Below are positions 41,301 to 54,883 of a stretch of 64,000 nucleotides of DNA, one piece after another. Numbering within the stretch: position 1 is the first letter of the stretch; each line of letters opens with the position of its first letter. The DNA is from Hippasteria phrygiana (lineage: Eukaryota > Echinodermata > Asteroidea > Valvatida > Goniasteridae). The translations under genes and the position numbers were made by a program. A model generated the notes under the pieces. It was not told the DNA's origin. It made no database searches and saw only the letters and a list, made by a program, of their open reading frames with translations. The stretch spans positions 1 to 64,000 of the forward strand of contig JAZGUH010000271.1 in the NCBI GenBank assembly GCA_037893225.1. The letters are read 5' to 3'.

Positions 41301-44300
41301 TCTTAACGGATAGTGTTTAGCCATTGAACATTGATGTTTAGAAATTGGAGTTGGACACGTAATGTTTAGCTTCTAAACATGTTTACAAACTGATAGCAAG
41401 ATTGTGTTTAATTGCTAAAAACAGTTTTTAGAGTGCGGATTCTGTTGAGATGTTGTCCCCCCCCCCGCCCCTCCCCTCTCCAATCCCAAGCTCCGTACTG
41501 TTCAGCAGATCGTTGAGTTGTCTGTATGTAATTTGGGCCTTGGGGCAGCGTTTGAATCCGTGTCCGATGAATAATGCCTTTCAGCTTTCGCCCACCAGGT
41601 AAAAACTGAGAACAGTTATAAAAGTCGCCGAACTCTCATGATTTTAACATTCCAGTTTCATAATTATAAGCATATGCGTCACCCAAATAGGGGAAATCTT
41701 GTTTCTTGTTGACCTTAGTTGCTTGGCCTCTGTATTGATTATTTCCACCAGGCCTATATAATGACGGAAACTGTCCTCAACGTCTCAGGCTTTCTGGGCT
41801 AAAACAAACACACGCAGCGCCCCTAACTGGAAGCGTGTGACCGCTACAAAAAGCTGTACCGCCAAAACGTTGCGCGGCCGGCACCGGAACAAACTTTGCC
41901 CGGCCCCCGCTATACTAAATCCCCCCGGTACAAACACGCTGCAGTTTTCAAGCATGTGTAATAACAGCCTCCTAGGCATACTTAAGGAAACCTAAGTATT
42001 CTTATTTGTGGCCGTGCCAGGAAGTTTTATGCGGGCTTGCCAAACCATGGCCAAAGTCATCCCGAAGTTATGTGAGGTAAATTGCCTTGTGGCTTCCGTT
42101 CTTAACGACCAGTAAAACTCTTGACCAATGGTTGAGTGGCCACCAAGACAAACATTGTAAACCCAACAGGTATTTTTATGAGAATGCTTCAAAGCCAATT
42201 TGTCATAATGCGTGTTATGTCCTCGTATAGATCAAATAACAGGAGTATCTGTTTGGAAAGGCAATTGCTCATTTGAATTAAACAATGCCATTTTCAGAGG
42301 ACTTTGGAAATGTGATTTTCTTGCTCCCACAAAGTTCGGCCTAAATACTTGAAGGTTAATAGACAACATTGAAAAAATGTGGTTATTAGAAGTACGAGTG
42401 TCTCATCTTATTAGAAGTACTGGTTCGAATCCCACCAGGGCTGACATGTGGATTGGGTTTTCAGTCCCTGCCTGACTCCGTGGGTTTTCCCCCTGAATAG
42501 CAATCTAAGGTTTTCCTCCCACCTCTAAAACTGAAATTTCTTCGTCATCTTCCTACAGGTTTCTTCAGGCCTTCGGGCTACATTGTGCGATGTGCGCTTT
42601 TGAGGAATCCTTGGTTTCATTACCAGAAAGAATTAAATAGAAATAAAAAATCAATCTATTCCACGCACAACTAAGTTGTTATTATTTTCAATGTTATTAT
42701 TTTGTTAGATTGAGCAAACAAAATGGACAAAAGAAGGATTTAAATTTGCCACTTCTCGAATGAGGCCGGTACGGTTCGGTCCCGAGGCCTCGGCACTCTA
42801 TCAACGAGGTTAACTATTTAGCCCATCAGTGCGCTGCTGCGCTCTGATGCTTAATTTGATGAAATAAGTAAATAACAAAGAAATGCTCTTCATTGAAATT
42901 ACAGCAAAACTGACATACGATTCATGCCCAAATGGAAGCAGAATAACACTTTGCAGCTGCATCACACACTTGTAGTGTCTTTTTTAAATATTATTTTGGG
43001 AATCATCGCATGAAAATATTATGGCTTTCATTTTAGCACAGCTTTGGCAATTGGGTGTCCTCGTTCTATTTTTGTTCAGAATGGGAGAATTTTGAGACGC
43101 TGGTGGCAGCAGACATACCGGCTCTTTTTTGTGTGTGTGCTAGTTCTGAGCATGCGCGCGTAGTTCCGAGCATGCGCATACTGGCGAGAGAACGATGGAA
43201 AAGGACCGGTATGTCTGCTGCCACGTGCGTCTCAAAAGTCTCCCTTTGTTTGAGTTGTTTTCACGGCTTTCTGTGAATATTGTTATGATGAAAGTCGTTG
43301 GTGCACGAAGGGGACCACACAAGTCACGCACGGTCGCCAGACAAAAAAGATGGAAATTCGAAGCTTTATGCATGGAAATTCGAAGCTTCAAGTTTAACAA
43401 CCCCCAAAAATCTAGGGAAAGATAACAGACTTAAAAATGAAACGAAATACACAAACAAAAGTTTGCAAAACATGTAAGCATTAATAATCAGACAAAGTGA
43501 CGAATAATAAAACGATGCGGGTAGAACAAAATCGAAGCAATAAAAAAACGACCCAAACAAAAGAAAAAAAATGACAATTTTTGACATTTTCACGTTTATC
43601 GTCCACAGATTCAGAATGGGTTTAGTGCTGACTGGGAGACGATGGAGGAGCTGTTCTGTCAACAGAATTTGACAAAAAAAACTCTGATAGACGGGAGTGA
43701 TGATCCGAAATCACAGAAGAAAAGGAAAGACACGGTGGAAATGGTATTACACTAGTTACCTGTTCTCTATTGAGGGCGCTCTAATCTTTAACTTAGTCTG
43801 GTTCCCTGACCTGAAGATTCCCTGACGTCTAAATCAGAAATAGTCAGAATATTTTGGTCTGGGAACAAGACTACTACCGGACCTAATATTCATCAGAAAT
43901 TGTCAGAATATTTTGGTCTGGGAACCAGACTAATCTTTAACTCTGACAAGTGTGTACTTTATAAGTTGAACTCGAGAGATCGTCGGCCGTTCCTGCTTTA
44001 CTTTTTTCAGTTCATGCTGTAGATTAATTGCTGAAACATGCACATTACAGACAGATTAATGTAAGCCAGTAATGAAGATTTTTTATTTGATGGAAATCAA
44101 ATCACAATCATTAAATAAAGGCCCACATTTAAAGTGATTGAACAGGCGGCAGGCCCTGTTCAATCATTATCATTTATTGATTATGGATTATGGATGGCCA
44201 CTAATAAATTATGAAGTGGCCATCCAGTTTTGTCATTTTCACCAGTGTAAAAAACGTACGCGGGGGCGGGGCGGGGCGGGGCGGGGGGATGATGGGGCTA

Positions 44301-47300
44301 TGTGCGCTTTAAACAAATTATTAAAAATGATGATAATAGACGAGTTCGATAATTCAAAGGTCAAAGGTCAGCTGTACCAATTCCGCCTCGTCGTATAGGC
44401 ATTTTACGCTGTTTTGGTACAGCTGACCTGTGACCTTTTACCCACATTGCATTGCAAAATTCAATTATCGAACTCGCTTATAGTACCGACTTACCATTGG
44501 CATTGCTTACAAATTTGGGGTATTCCAGCTTCACCTGTTTTTATGAATCCCGGGTACAACTGTTCATTTTATGGGATAGTTTGTGCAGTCTTTATTCTCT
44601 AGTTTGGTGTCCCAGAAGAAAGTCTATCTTTATGCATTGCTTAAAAGGGAAAGAGTTCCATATCCGGACATCACTTATAGTACCTCGTGCACAAAGTCTA
44701 TGGGCCATGACAGAAAAAGTCAAAGTAGGCTATTTTCAAAGAATAAGTTGAAAACATTTTGCTCCTAAATTCGTGTTTCTTTATCAGATTTACACTTGTT
44801 GGTAGTTTTTAAGTCATATTAAGGGAAAATAAGTGATGTCCGGATATGGAACTCTTTCCGGGGAGGGGTCCAGAAAAAAAGAAGACCAAAATGGATAGCC
44901 CCTAAAAAATATTCACCATTTAAAGCGTATGTTTTCATGGAGATGAGAATGTGTAATAGAAACCAGCAAAAACAAACAAATGCTATAATAGAGAGTCCTG
45001 GAAATTGCCTGGGCGTTGCGCAGCTTGTACATATAGGAGCAGGTGAAACGGAAACGCTTTCAAAAGGACAGTCTTGCTGTCATTGCACTGAATAGCTGGC
45101 TAGGCAAGACTGATTCTATTTGCCATTTATTGTCTGTGACGCCAATGAAGTGTCAATAGAATTTCCACTAGTAAAAATAAATAAATTGGTTTTCATTTCT
45201 TTCTTGCTTTGTTAGATCAACCTTCTGGATGGAAGGCGGAGCTTGAATATCAACATATTCCTGAAACAGTTTAAAAGGTATTAAAATGGAAAAAGTTTCT
45301 TAAATTAATAAAATAATACTAATTTTGATACGATAAGTACTTATTAATGATTAACTAATTTTTCAGCGCTGCAAAAATTGAAAACTGGATGTTCTAACCC
45401 TTGTATTTAGAATGAGTAGTTCTACAGTTTAGTATTATTCCGAACATCTGCTTAATAGCAAACAAACTATAAGAATCCAACATAAAAATAATAAATGAAT
45501 TAAAGAACTTACTTAAACAAAATCTTATTTATTGTTTAAAATATAGTACGTTCTCAGGGTTTCTGAGCTTTTATCTGACTGTGAATGAGTTTCTGGGAAA
45601 ATGGAATCACAGTTTCCTTAAACATATGGCTCGTATGATGAGTTCGAGAAAGTTATGGCCTTCTCTGTTATTATAGTGGGTGTTAATCCTGCAAAATGGT
45701 CTACAAGAACATTTTGTTAAGATAGAAGGACATCAAAAGTTACAATGAAACCAGTTTCTTCATCCCAATTCATGAAGATTGATCAGACAGGGACAACGGA
45801 TAAAAAAAACTGTATAGATACAATGTACGTTTAAACAAACAAACAATCAGTCAAGGAAGAAATCTGTCGTGAACATATTTAGTATTACATACAGCAGTTC
45901 AGTTAATGCAAGCAAAAAATTACACATTTCAGTCTTTAACTGACGAGATTTGTATTGCAAACAATGTTTTACATCGCCTTGTCAAGTAATGAGTTTCTTT
46001 CGAGAATATCAAGTGCTTTAAACTGTTATCATATCCTGCCAAAATTATGAATCGATGGTGCAACTTGATTGACCTTTTTTGTTTTTCGTTCAAATCTTAG
46101 CACCAATGAAATAATTGTGCGGCTCATACAGCAAGGCAAGAGTGAGGTTATCGGAGCGGAAAAACTCAAGAGTCTGCTGAAAATACTACCGGAATCTGAA
46201 GAGGTATTAAAAGGCGTGACAGTGATGGTTTTTCAAATGAAATTTTGCAGGAAAATCTTCAAGATTCAAGATTAAAAGGAATAATCCTGTGGCATGCTTT
46301 TCTATAATGGTGATTTTTATCAAGAGTTTGTTAAAAAGAAATGAACTTGTATGATATTTTATTATGAGAAATTCAGCACTTTGACTGTAAATTCACCCAT
46401 TTTGTAAAAGCAGACTTGCACTGTCTCTGTAATATTGTCAAATATAGAAACATGAACCTGAAGAAAGTTGTCTCATTGCTGTGTTGTAGTCATATGCAAA
46501 ATACTCAAAATTGTAACAAAGGTCAACGAAACACAATAATTTGATCATTGGATGTTTGATCAGTGACCTATGGATCGTCATCAATGACTGACCATACTAG
46601 TGTCCGCTCTATGTCTGCAGACTCGTACATAGGATTTTTGTGGAGGGTGGATATCCACATTTTTAAACAGTGGGGGGGGGGGGGGGGGGGGTGAGGGAGG
46701 GGGGGGGGGGGGGGGGGGCAAGAAGGGTCCATTTTTTTTCAGTGGCGGCACTTCCAAAATCCTTTGCACAATAATTCAAAACAGGACTCATATCAATGTA
46801 CAAGATGGTGGGCCATCTACCTTCACCGATTCTTAAAACAGCAAACAAACAAACAAACAAACAAACAAACAAACAAAAGAAATAAACTAGGGTAAAAGTC
46901 TACCTTTCGGGGGAATTTGCACACCCCCGATGGGTATGGGCCAAGTGTGTCTGATGGGGCAAAGCCAATTTCCTATTTTGCACAAAACTTGTAAACAATC
47001 CCAAGTCTTGAACAGACTCGAGTAACCCATTTAATTGCTGTTGTCTTATCCATCCAGGTTGAAATGCTGAACTCATTCGATGGAGACCGATCCAAGTTAG
47101 GACCAGCGGAACAGTTCTATCTTATGGTCATGGATATCCCGTTGTAAGTGCTGCTATATTTTGTGCAAAGGTTATGGTACAAAAAAATTGTTACAATTTT
47201 TTCTACTTTGATGCTAGTCACATTGCTGTTTTTCTCGAAACAAACTTGAATCCTCAATCCTGATTTATCAATAACCATTGACTATTTTCTTATATTCAAT

Positions 47301-49415
47301 GGTCCATATTAAACTCTGAATAAAAAGCATTCTTTTTCATTCAACAAGTGTACTCGTGAACAGTAAACACGCTTGCTCAATTTCGAATCCACTCGTTAAA
47401 CACAAACACTAAGTGAACTTTTCAACTGACAAAGATGGACATTAAAGAGAGCATTGTTTTTAACTAATTTGGTTAAAGTTCTGTATAGTTAACTCAACAT
47501 GAAAAACCAGTGCTATTGTTTGTTTTTAGCATTTCACACTTTCCTTTAGTGCTATATAATAAGCCAGTTCGGTATTTCAACTGCGCATGTGCACAATGAC
47601 ATTTTATCCTGAATGACCCGCGTGACCTACGCGCGCGTGTGAACGCAAAAGGTGGTCGCACAACGCGCACGTGTTAAATTCAATCAGAATGGGCGTTCGC
47701 TTAACATGGCGCGACATTACGTCAGCAGTTTTATCCCGAATAACCTTTGACCTTCGAGATACCGAACTGGCTTAGTATCAAATAGAAACTAATTCCTAAA
47801 GTTTGATTGAATTATTTTTGATCTTCACCAGTTACAAGTTGCGAGTGGAGAGCATGTTACTGAAGGAGGAGCTTGTCACCAACATGGAATACCTGATCCC
47901 TTCCATTGGATGTCTCATTGAGGCTTGCAGAGGTAATTGGATGATCTGATTCTTAGTGGCGTAAACAGTCTGGCCCATCAGTGAGATCGAAGTGTTGGCA
48001 CTTGTGCCCGATTGATATGGCAAATGTAAGCCTCGAGCAAGGACGCTTTATGTACACCTCCAGTTTACAACAGAATGTGGTCTTTACAAGCCAGCAATTT
48101 ACACTGTGCATTGGGGATAAGAGCAGGAGCCAGGGTTCGTTTATTCAGTAGAAATGACCAAGTGTTTGATGGGTGTGTATTTTGGAACACTCACCCCTTT
48201 TGGTATTCGAATTAGGTAGTCGTAAGGTTCTCTGGTGGTGGGCCACTACAGTAGAACGCTACTATAACGAACATCATGAGATCCACAAAAAGTGTTCACT
48301 CTAGTGGTCATTTGTTACTGTGCGAGGTTATTCTTTATTGTGGATAATGATATGTATTAAATATATCGATTTGGGAGCCAAAGAGAATAATCGGTATAGC
48401 GGTGATCGTTATAGCGAAGTTCTACTGTATACCAGTGGTCAATAACCCAGTGTAAGCGTGCAATGGAAAATGGTGCCTTACTGGAAGTAAAAGTATTGAT
48501 GTGGAGCCAAGCAATGAGTGTTCAGTAAGATGCCATTGGTATCTTGTTTATGTGCATCGATACAAGAATATTATATTGATATCCAAAGTGTACCTTTTTG
48601 CTGCCAACAGCAAAAGGCAATGAAATTGATCAGAGTCATGGTCACTGATAACATCTGTGTATCTGTTGTTGTGTTTTTTGCCAAAATACGAAATGGTAAA
48701 GTTTCTGGTTTTTTTTCTTCTGAGATTAGCACGCACACCAAAATCTGCGTAGGATGGTCTCTTTTTGTGTTACAGCGGGTGTATTGAAAAGAGTGTATTG
48801 CCCAGAACTGGTATTTGAGGGCAATGCTTGAATGCTTGCATTGACTAGAGCCATGAAACACAAGTAACTTTGTTCATTTGCTGAAGCGGAACAGTTCATA
48901 ACTCCATGGCTGCTAAAAAGTGCAGTCACATGCTTTTGCACTATATGTGTACATCGCTTGGCAGGCGTACCATGACCAACGCATTCACAAAACTGACTAT
49001 TCTTTCAATTGATGGCTCCTGATTTTTTGCTTTTGTTGTGTGAAAAAAAGAAGTTTTTTAAAGGGCTATTTGGAAGTGATTAGGCGGGAAGGAATAGCAA
49101 ATCACTGAGTCATAAATCCTTCTTCACGGCCCAGTCATCGCCGAAATGGGGCCCAAGAGAGGGAATTTTTCAAGCCCTGAAAATGTTTTTTAAAGTCCTT
49201 CGGAATTGATAATTGTACATGAAAAATGACATACATATCCATCAGCTTTTAGAGATTTAACCTCGAAAATCATTTTATTATTTATAATAGTTATTTCTGT
49301 ATTTATTTTTATTATTTTTTAATACTCAATCCAATTGAAATGGGCCGGCTGGACCACCGGACTTCTACTCATGCTTGAGTGAGTTTCAACAGATGGGGCT
49401 CAGGGGCAGCAGACT

Positions 49416-49450
<35 letters not shown>

Positions 49451-52400
49451 AATGAATGAAATGCCTAAAGCAATGCATATTCAATAGGAAAATTAACAAA
49501 GCAAAACTGCACTATCGGCAACTTCCTCATTAACTTGGCCAGGCATGAGCGCACTAGCCCTACGTTTTTAACAGTGGCCGAATTACTCATAATTCCACTC
49601 TGATTTCCACTTGCAAAGTCGATATTAATGGCCTCCCTTAGTCATCAGCCTCATTTTTCAAAACACATCAGACATTTTAAGTGATGATTTGTATCAATTA
49701 ATTAGGTGGGTCACAAAACCTGGTGATTTTTCATGGTTAGAGTTTTGGGCAAAAGATAAACCCGATTTCCTTTTTGCTTTTCTTTCTTTTTCTGTTAGAA
49801 ATCCTGTCCTCGTCATCATTGAGAGAGATCTTGTACCTCGTGCTTCTCACCGGTAACTTCCTCAATGCTGTAAGTTTGCTGGACTTATCCAATAGTAATA
49901 AAATAATACCTGGTTAATAGAGAATTTCAGAGAATAGGGGCAGTGCTAATAAGTTACAGCGTAAATATCAAAATATGTATTAAAATTCACACAAGTAATG
50001 ATTGGTATTACATTCTAGAGTCTATTCCTTGAGTGGATAAAGATTCCTGAGGTTTATCAATTCCTAAATTTTGTCTGTAATAGTGATCATTATATCCACC
50101 TACAGTTGGACCTACTTCAAGAACTTCCCAGGGCCTTTTCCTCATTCATGAATTTTGAGGAGTCACTAAAGCTGTTGTTATCAATTTTAAACCAGTTTAT
50201 TCAAGTAGGAACCTTTTTAAATTGGATTAAAAAGTGTTTTGAATATGTTGTTTGAATCTGTCGTTTTCATTGGAGGTTTGTATCCAAACACACTGCTATA
50301 AGTATTTGCACTTGTACATTGCAGGGTGGATATGCTGGAAATGCTGTGGGCTTCAAACTTTCCTCCTTGTTGAAACTAGTGGAGACGAGAGCCAACAAGC
50401 CACGCATGAATCTCTTGCATTATGTCGCTTCGGTAAGGCACATTGTTGTAACTGTTGAGTGTTAAACCATGAATACGAGCTCATGTCAATCTCTGCATGC
50501 TATTGGTTTGTGCCGTGTGTTTGTCCAAGCAACAGGTGGTATTTTTATCAGTGATTATTGCCTCTTTAATAATATTATCGTTCCTTACTTCCCTTATGTG
50601 TGGATCGTTGCTGTTGTAGTTTCGATCATCATCAGGCTCAAGGGTGGGTCCACGCTTGGCAGAAAAGAGGGGGCACTTTCCCATGAGGCGGAGGGGGCAC
50701 TTTCCCATGAGGGGGAGGGGCTTGGGGGTGACTGTCTCAAAATTTGGAAATGACTTATTCCTTTGTTTAGTCTTATCAGCCTTTTCTTTAAAAAATATAC
50801 ACCAGTTGTCTATGTCAGTTGTTTCTTAACAAAGTTTAGAAAAGCAGTGATTTTTCTTGACTGAATGAAATAAGTGTTCATCGTCTTGTATTTACAGCAA
50901 GCTCAACAGAAGGATAAGAAGTTACTGAGCTTCCCCGAGGAGTTAACTCACTTGGAAGATGCCTCAAGGTGGGTAAAATCCAAAAGTATTCTGCGTATTA
51001 ATCAGAGTTATCGTCGAGTCCCTGCAAGTCCTTTCACGAGTCCTTTTGCAAGTCTAGTCAGAAGTCCTTTCATAAAGCCGGTCACAAGTAATGGGATGAA
51101 CAATAACAAAGGAATGTCTTTGTCAATGCTCATTTGAATAGCTTGTGATTGGGATTAGGACTGGAGGGCTTGTGATGGACTTGCAGGGACTTGTGATGGA
51201 CTCGACTACATCCCTGGTATTAATCTGTTTAAAACTTCTATACATGTACACTTTGTACCAACCTCGTCCCTAGGGCAAGCAGTATCCTTCCAGTCCCCCT
51301 CTTCTTTTACTGAATAATTTACAAAATCAGCTGCCTAACGTTTCAAACTTGAGCAAGTTCTTTCTCAAAGGCATTTTCCTTTCAGAAAGAACTTGCTTAA
51401 GTTTGAAACGTTCGGCCAGTTAATTTTCTTGTTTTGTATATGTAAGGTAAATCCCGTCAGTAAGCAGTTTGCCGTCATTTGATTCATTTTCCTGAATAAT
51501 TTACGTAAGCTTGCCCAAATCGTAGACTTGCTCAATAAACCGATCCAGTAATCCTCACCCCTTGATGTGTTGAAAAATCAAAAGCCACGACTATGGTAAA
51601 AAAGAAAATATCTGAAAAACATGATTGACGTGTGGTTTGCACGGCTGTTTGGACTGAATGATCGGTCTACTGCATGTCAGTTTAGGTGGTGCTCTAGTAA
51701 CTAGTAGTAGCCCTGCAAATTGCTACCATCCATCATGTTGCCATATGTTGTTGGTTATCCCTAATTGTGTCCGGCTGTTGATGGGATGTCCACACAAGTG
51801 TAAATGTAAACAATAGGCACCACACTGAATAGAGTGGCCCTATTCATCACACTCGGACCCCCCACCCCCACCCCCACCCCACCCCTTCCCTGTGAATGAA
51901 AGCTTTGTTTGAAAAAAAGCTCCATCTATTCATTACAATCCCATTCAAGTACAATATAAGGGGTTTTCGAAACCTTGGCTTCGTCTCCGCCTTCAGCTTC
52001 GTCTCCGACTTCTCAATAACTAAGAAGCAAACCAAATGCAAATATTCTAATTTTTGCTTTCATAATCAACCGAATAAATGTTTCTGAAGCAGAACATGCA
52101 CCTAAATTTAGAATATTTCCATTTGGTTTGCTTCTCAGTTATTCAGAAATCGAAGACAAAGCCGAAGTCGGAGACGAAGCCAGGGTTTCGAAAAACCCCA
52201 TAGTTAAAAAAATGAATGGATTGAGTAAGCGCAGGAATGTGCCTATATACATCAACTGACCAGGGGCCAATTTCATAAAGCTGTTAAGCACAAAAATTTG
52301 CTTAGCATGAAAATGCTTCCTGGATAAAAACTGGATTACTAACCAGATTTCCACGTGTGGAATATTTCTTTTGACTGGTATTCAGCTGTTGTTTGCTTAG

Positions 52401-54852
52401 CATGAAAATCACATTGACTTTTGGCTGGTAACCTGTTTTTACTAAGCAAGACATTTTCATGCTAAGCAAATTTTTGTGCTTAACAGCTCTATGAAATTGG
52501 CCCCAGGTGGTCTTTTTTCAAACTGCGGCTATGGCCGTCATCCCTATTCAAGAGGGTAACGAGTTTTCTACCTGTTGTCCTGCACCAGGTTCTCGGTGGA
52601 TGAACTCTCTGCAGATACCAAGGTTCTGGAGAACAAGGTGGATGCCATTGCCTCCCAGATTGAGGAAGAAGATGATGACGCCATCACAGAATTCAAGAAG
52701 CAGGTCGAGGCCTTCCTGAAGGTAGGACAGGAGGACACTTTATTGAACTAATTTAGAGGCTGGATTAACCATGTTTTCTGACCCTTGGAACCCGTACTGG
52801 AGAATCAGTAGCAAGTTTAGAACTTGTGGACAAATATGTGTCCCACTCCAGAAAAAGGTGATATAAGTCGCGCTATGCATTTACGTGTAATGGCCCTTTC
52901 AACATTGAGAGGGTGAAATTTTTTGTCGAAATTAATTTGTTCTTAAATATCTAAAGTTTCAGGTTTGGTGCACAACAATGTTGATTTTAGTAAATAAAGT
53001 GAAAAAAATAACCTTTTTAGAGTGCATTGTTCCATTGCATTTTATTAGAACTAGCTATTTCAAAGCCTGTTTTCTCTGTTGTGCAATTTGAACTCTATAG
53101 AACTAATTAATATATAAAACCGTGATATCCCCAGAACGGAAAGGGCTTTAGAGCTCTATCATGTACCAAATGAAAGCTTCCATTGTGGGCTTTCCAAACA
53201 TACATACAACTCATTTTTCCTATTTTGCGACATAATATACCTTTTTCCAGAGCGGGTCACATTATGTTCTATCAAAAAAGGAGTACAAGCCATCCCAGGT
53301 TTGGGGTGATCCCTGGCTATACAGCTTGATGGGTTTATGACTTCTGACTAGCGCCCCCGAACAAAGACACCGACAATATGGGAAACCGTCAACATAGCTC
53401 AGTTTGCAGAGCGCCGGTACAGTAATCTGGAGATCGCAGGTTCAAATGCCGCTCCTTTGTTTTCTTTGTTCACTTTGAAAATTCCTTCAAATTACGACGG
53501 TAGTCAGTTTCCCTAGTGGTTTGTTTGAAAAAAATTAATTTAAAGAAATGAATTATTTTAATATTTCAAAAGGATGATGAAAAAGAGTTGCCTGTAACAA
53601 AATACTAATTGTATCTTATAAAGTTCGTGCAAGACTGAAAAGCAAAAGTGTGACTGTGCACCCCACACCTAAGGGACATGGATCCGGCCACACCCCATTG
53701 TCATTTTTTTTTCTGGGATGAATCCTAAGAATTGTTGCACCTTTACCAGTCAAGTTGTAGGGTTCTTGATTTGTTGCTGAAAAAAGGAGATAATCTGCTG
53801 GTGTGCAAAGGCTGTGCAATATTCTGTCTTTGGAATTTTGGCTTCAACCTGGTATTTCTGTGTTCCTCTTACAGACAGCCAAGGAAGACATCACTGAGGT
53901 GCGGGATATGCTAGCCTTTGTTGAGAGAATGAGAGCCAGCATCGCTGAGTACTTCTGCGAGGATGCCAACACCTTCAAGCTGGAGGAGTGCATCTGTACC
54001 TTCAAGATATTCTGTGACAAATTCAAAAAAGCTGTGAAAGTAAGTCAATAGCAGGTGTTTTTTTGTTTGTTTGTTTGTTTGTTTTTTTAGTTTTTTAATT
54101 TGTTTTTTGTTTGTTTGGGTTTTTTAAGGGATATCCTTATCTCTATACATGACCCGTGTTTGAAATTCATGAACCTTCTATGCACTATTAGTCTGGAATC
54201 TGATACATGGCTACCAATATGGATATTTTTGTTTCCATCAGGAAATGTTTCCTAAAATGTGTTTGTACAAAAAATTACATATTTTCAAGCAAGAGCCCGT
54301 GCAAGCACGTAGCCACTTATTTAAATACACCACATCCCAGCATGATTGTGCATAACAAATCAACAAAGTCATCAAATTCCTGTCAAGGGTCTAGATCTTC
54401 TGCCAAACCTCACTCAGATTGTGGGTTTGAAAACATGAAAATGCATTTGCGTTGCAAAGTGAAGCCCTTTTTGGCTATTTTTATTGTCATTCAACTATGC
54501 TTCGTTGTATGATGTACATTTCTTTCATTTGCTGAAAGTCCAAACTATATTTTAAAGTGATATGCATGTGGATGTCAATTTTGAGGAGAGCAAAATGCTT
54601 AGCATCAGACCATTATAAGGCTTAGAGAAGTCCCATTCTGACTGGACGGGAAATAAAACATTTCTGACTTGTTAACTATGTCAGATACTCTCAAAGATGT
54701 ATGTTGCACATCATTGGCTGTTTCGGAAGTTTTCCGAAACAGCCCTTGTTATGTATTGATTTTGCTAAATTGGTTCGCTGGTATTACATCCCCCACTCCT
54801 TGTGCAGTTGTGGCAAAACAAGGATTATAAAACTGAACAGCAAAAATTATGA

Positions 54853-54883
<31 letters not shown>

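Larger units (their letters stand above)
39989..43608 (+). other. INF2: INF2 intron (3.6 kb) within FH2
   Basis: It holds a hairpin at 40135-40172 (gtgtggc/gccacac), family D copy 2, (CAA)n/(AAT)n repeats, foldbacks at 41253 and 43090, and two tRNA-SINE-like sequences. Confidence 0.8.
43744..45215 (+). other. INF2: INF2 intron (1.5 kb)
   Basis: It holds a family B fragment and two foldback elements. Confidence 0.85.
47933..49798 (+). other. INF2: INF2 intron (1.9 kb)
   Basis: It contains the pogo-like MITE at 48249-48427 and the poly-G run at 49417-49449. No exon-like frame. Confidence 0.8.
50969..52588 (+). other. INF2: INF2 intron (1.6 kb) packed with foldbacks
   Basis: It contains four inverted-repeat elements in 1.5 kb (about 51000-51215, 51338-51412, 51960-52199, 52263-52504) and a (CCCCA)n tract at 51858-51884. 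Confidence 0.85.
52722..53874 (+). other. INF2: INF2 intron (1.15 kb)
   Basis: It contains a degenerate TIR element at 52838-53260 and a SINE-like tRNA remnant at 53395-53500. Confidence 0.8.

Noticed and set aside
46581..46872. Proline-rich minus-strand frames
   Set aside because: They arise from poly-G runs and the (CAAA)n tract in an INF2 intron.
53395..53470. Functional tRNA gene
   Set aside because: A- and B-box-like motifs are present but the acceptor and T stems do not pair, so a SINE remnant is more likely.
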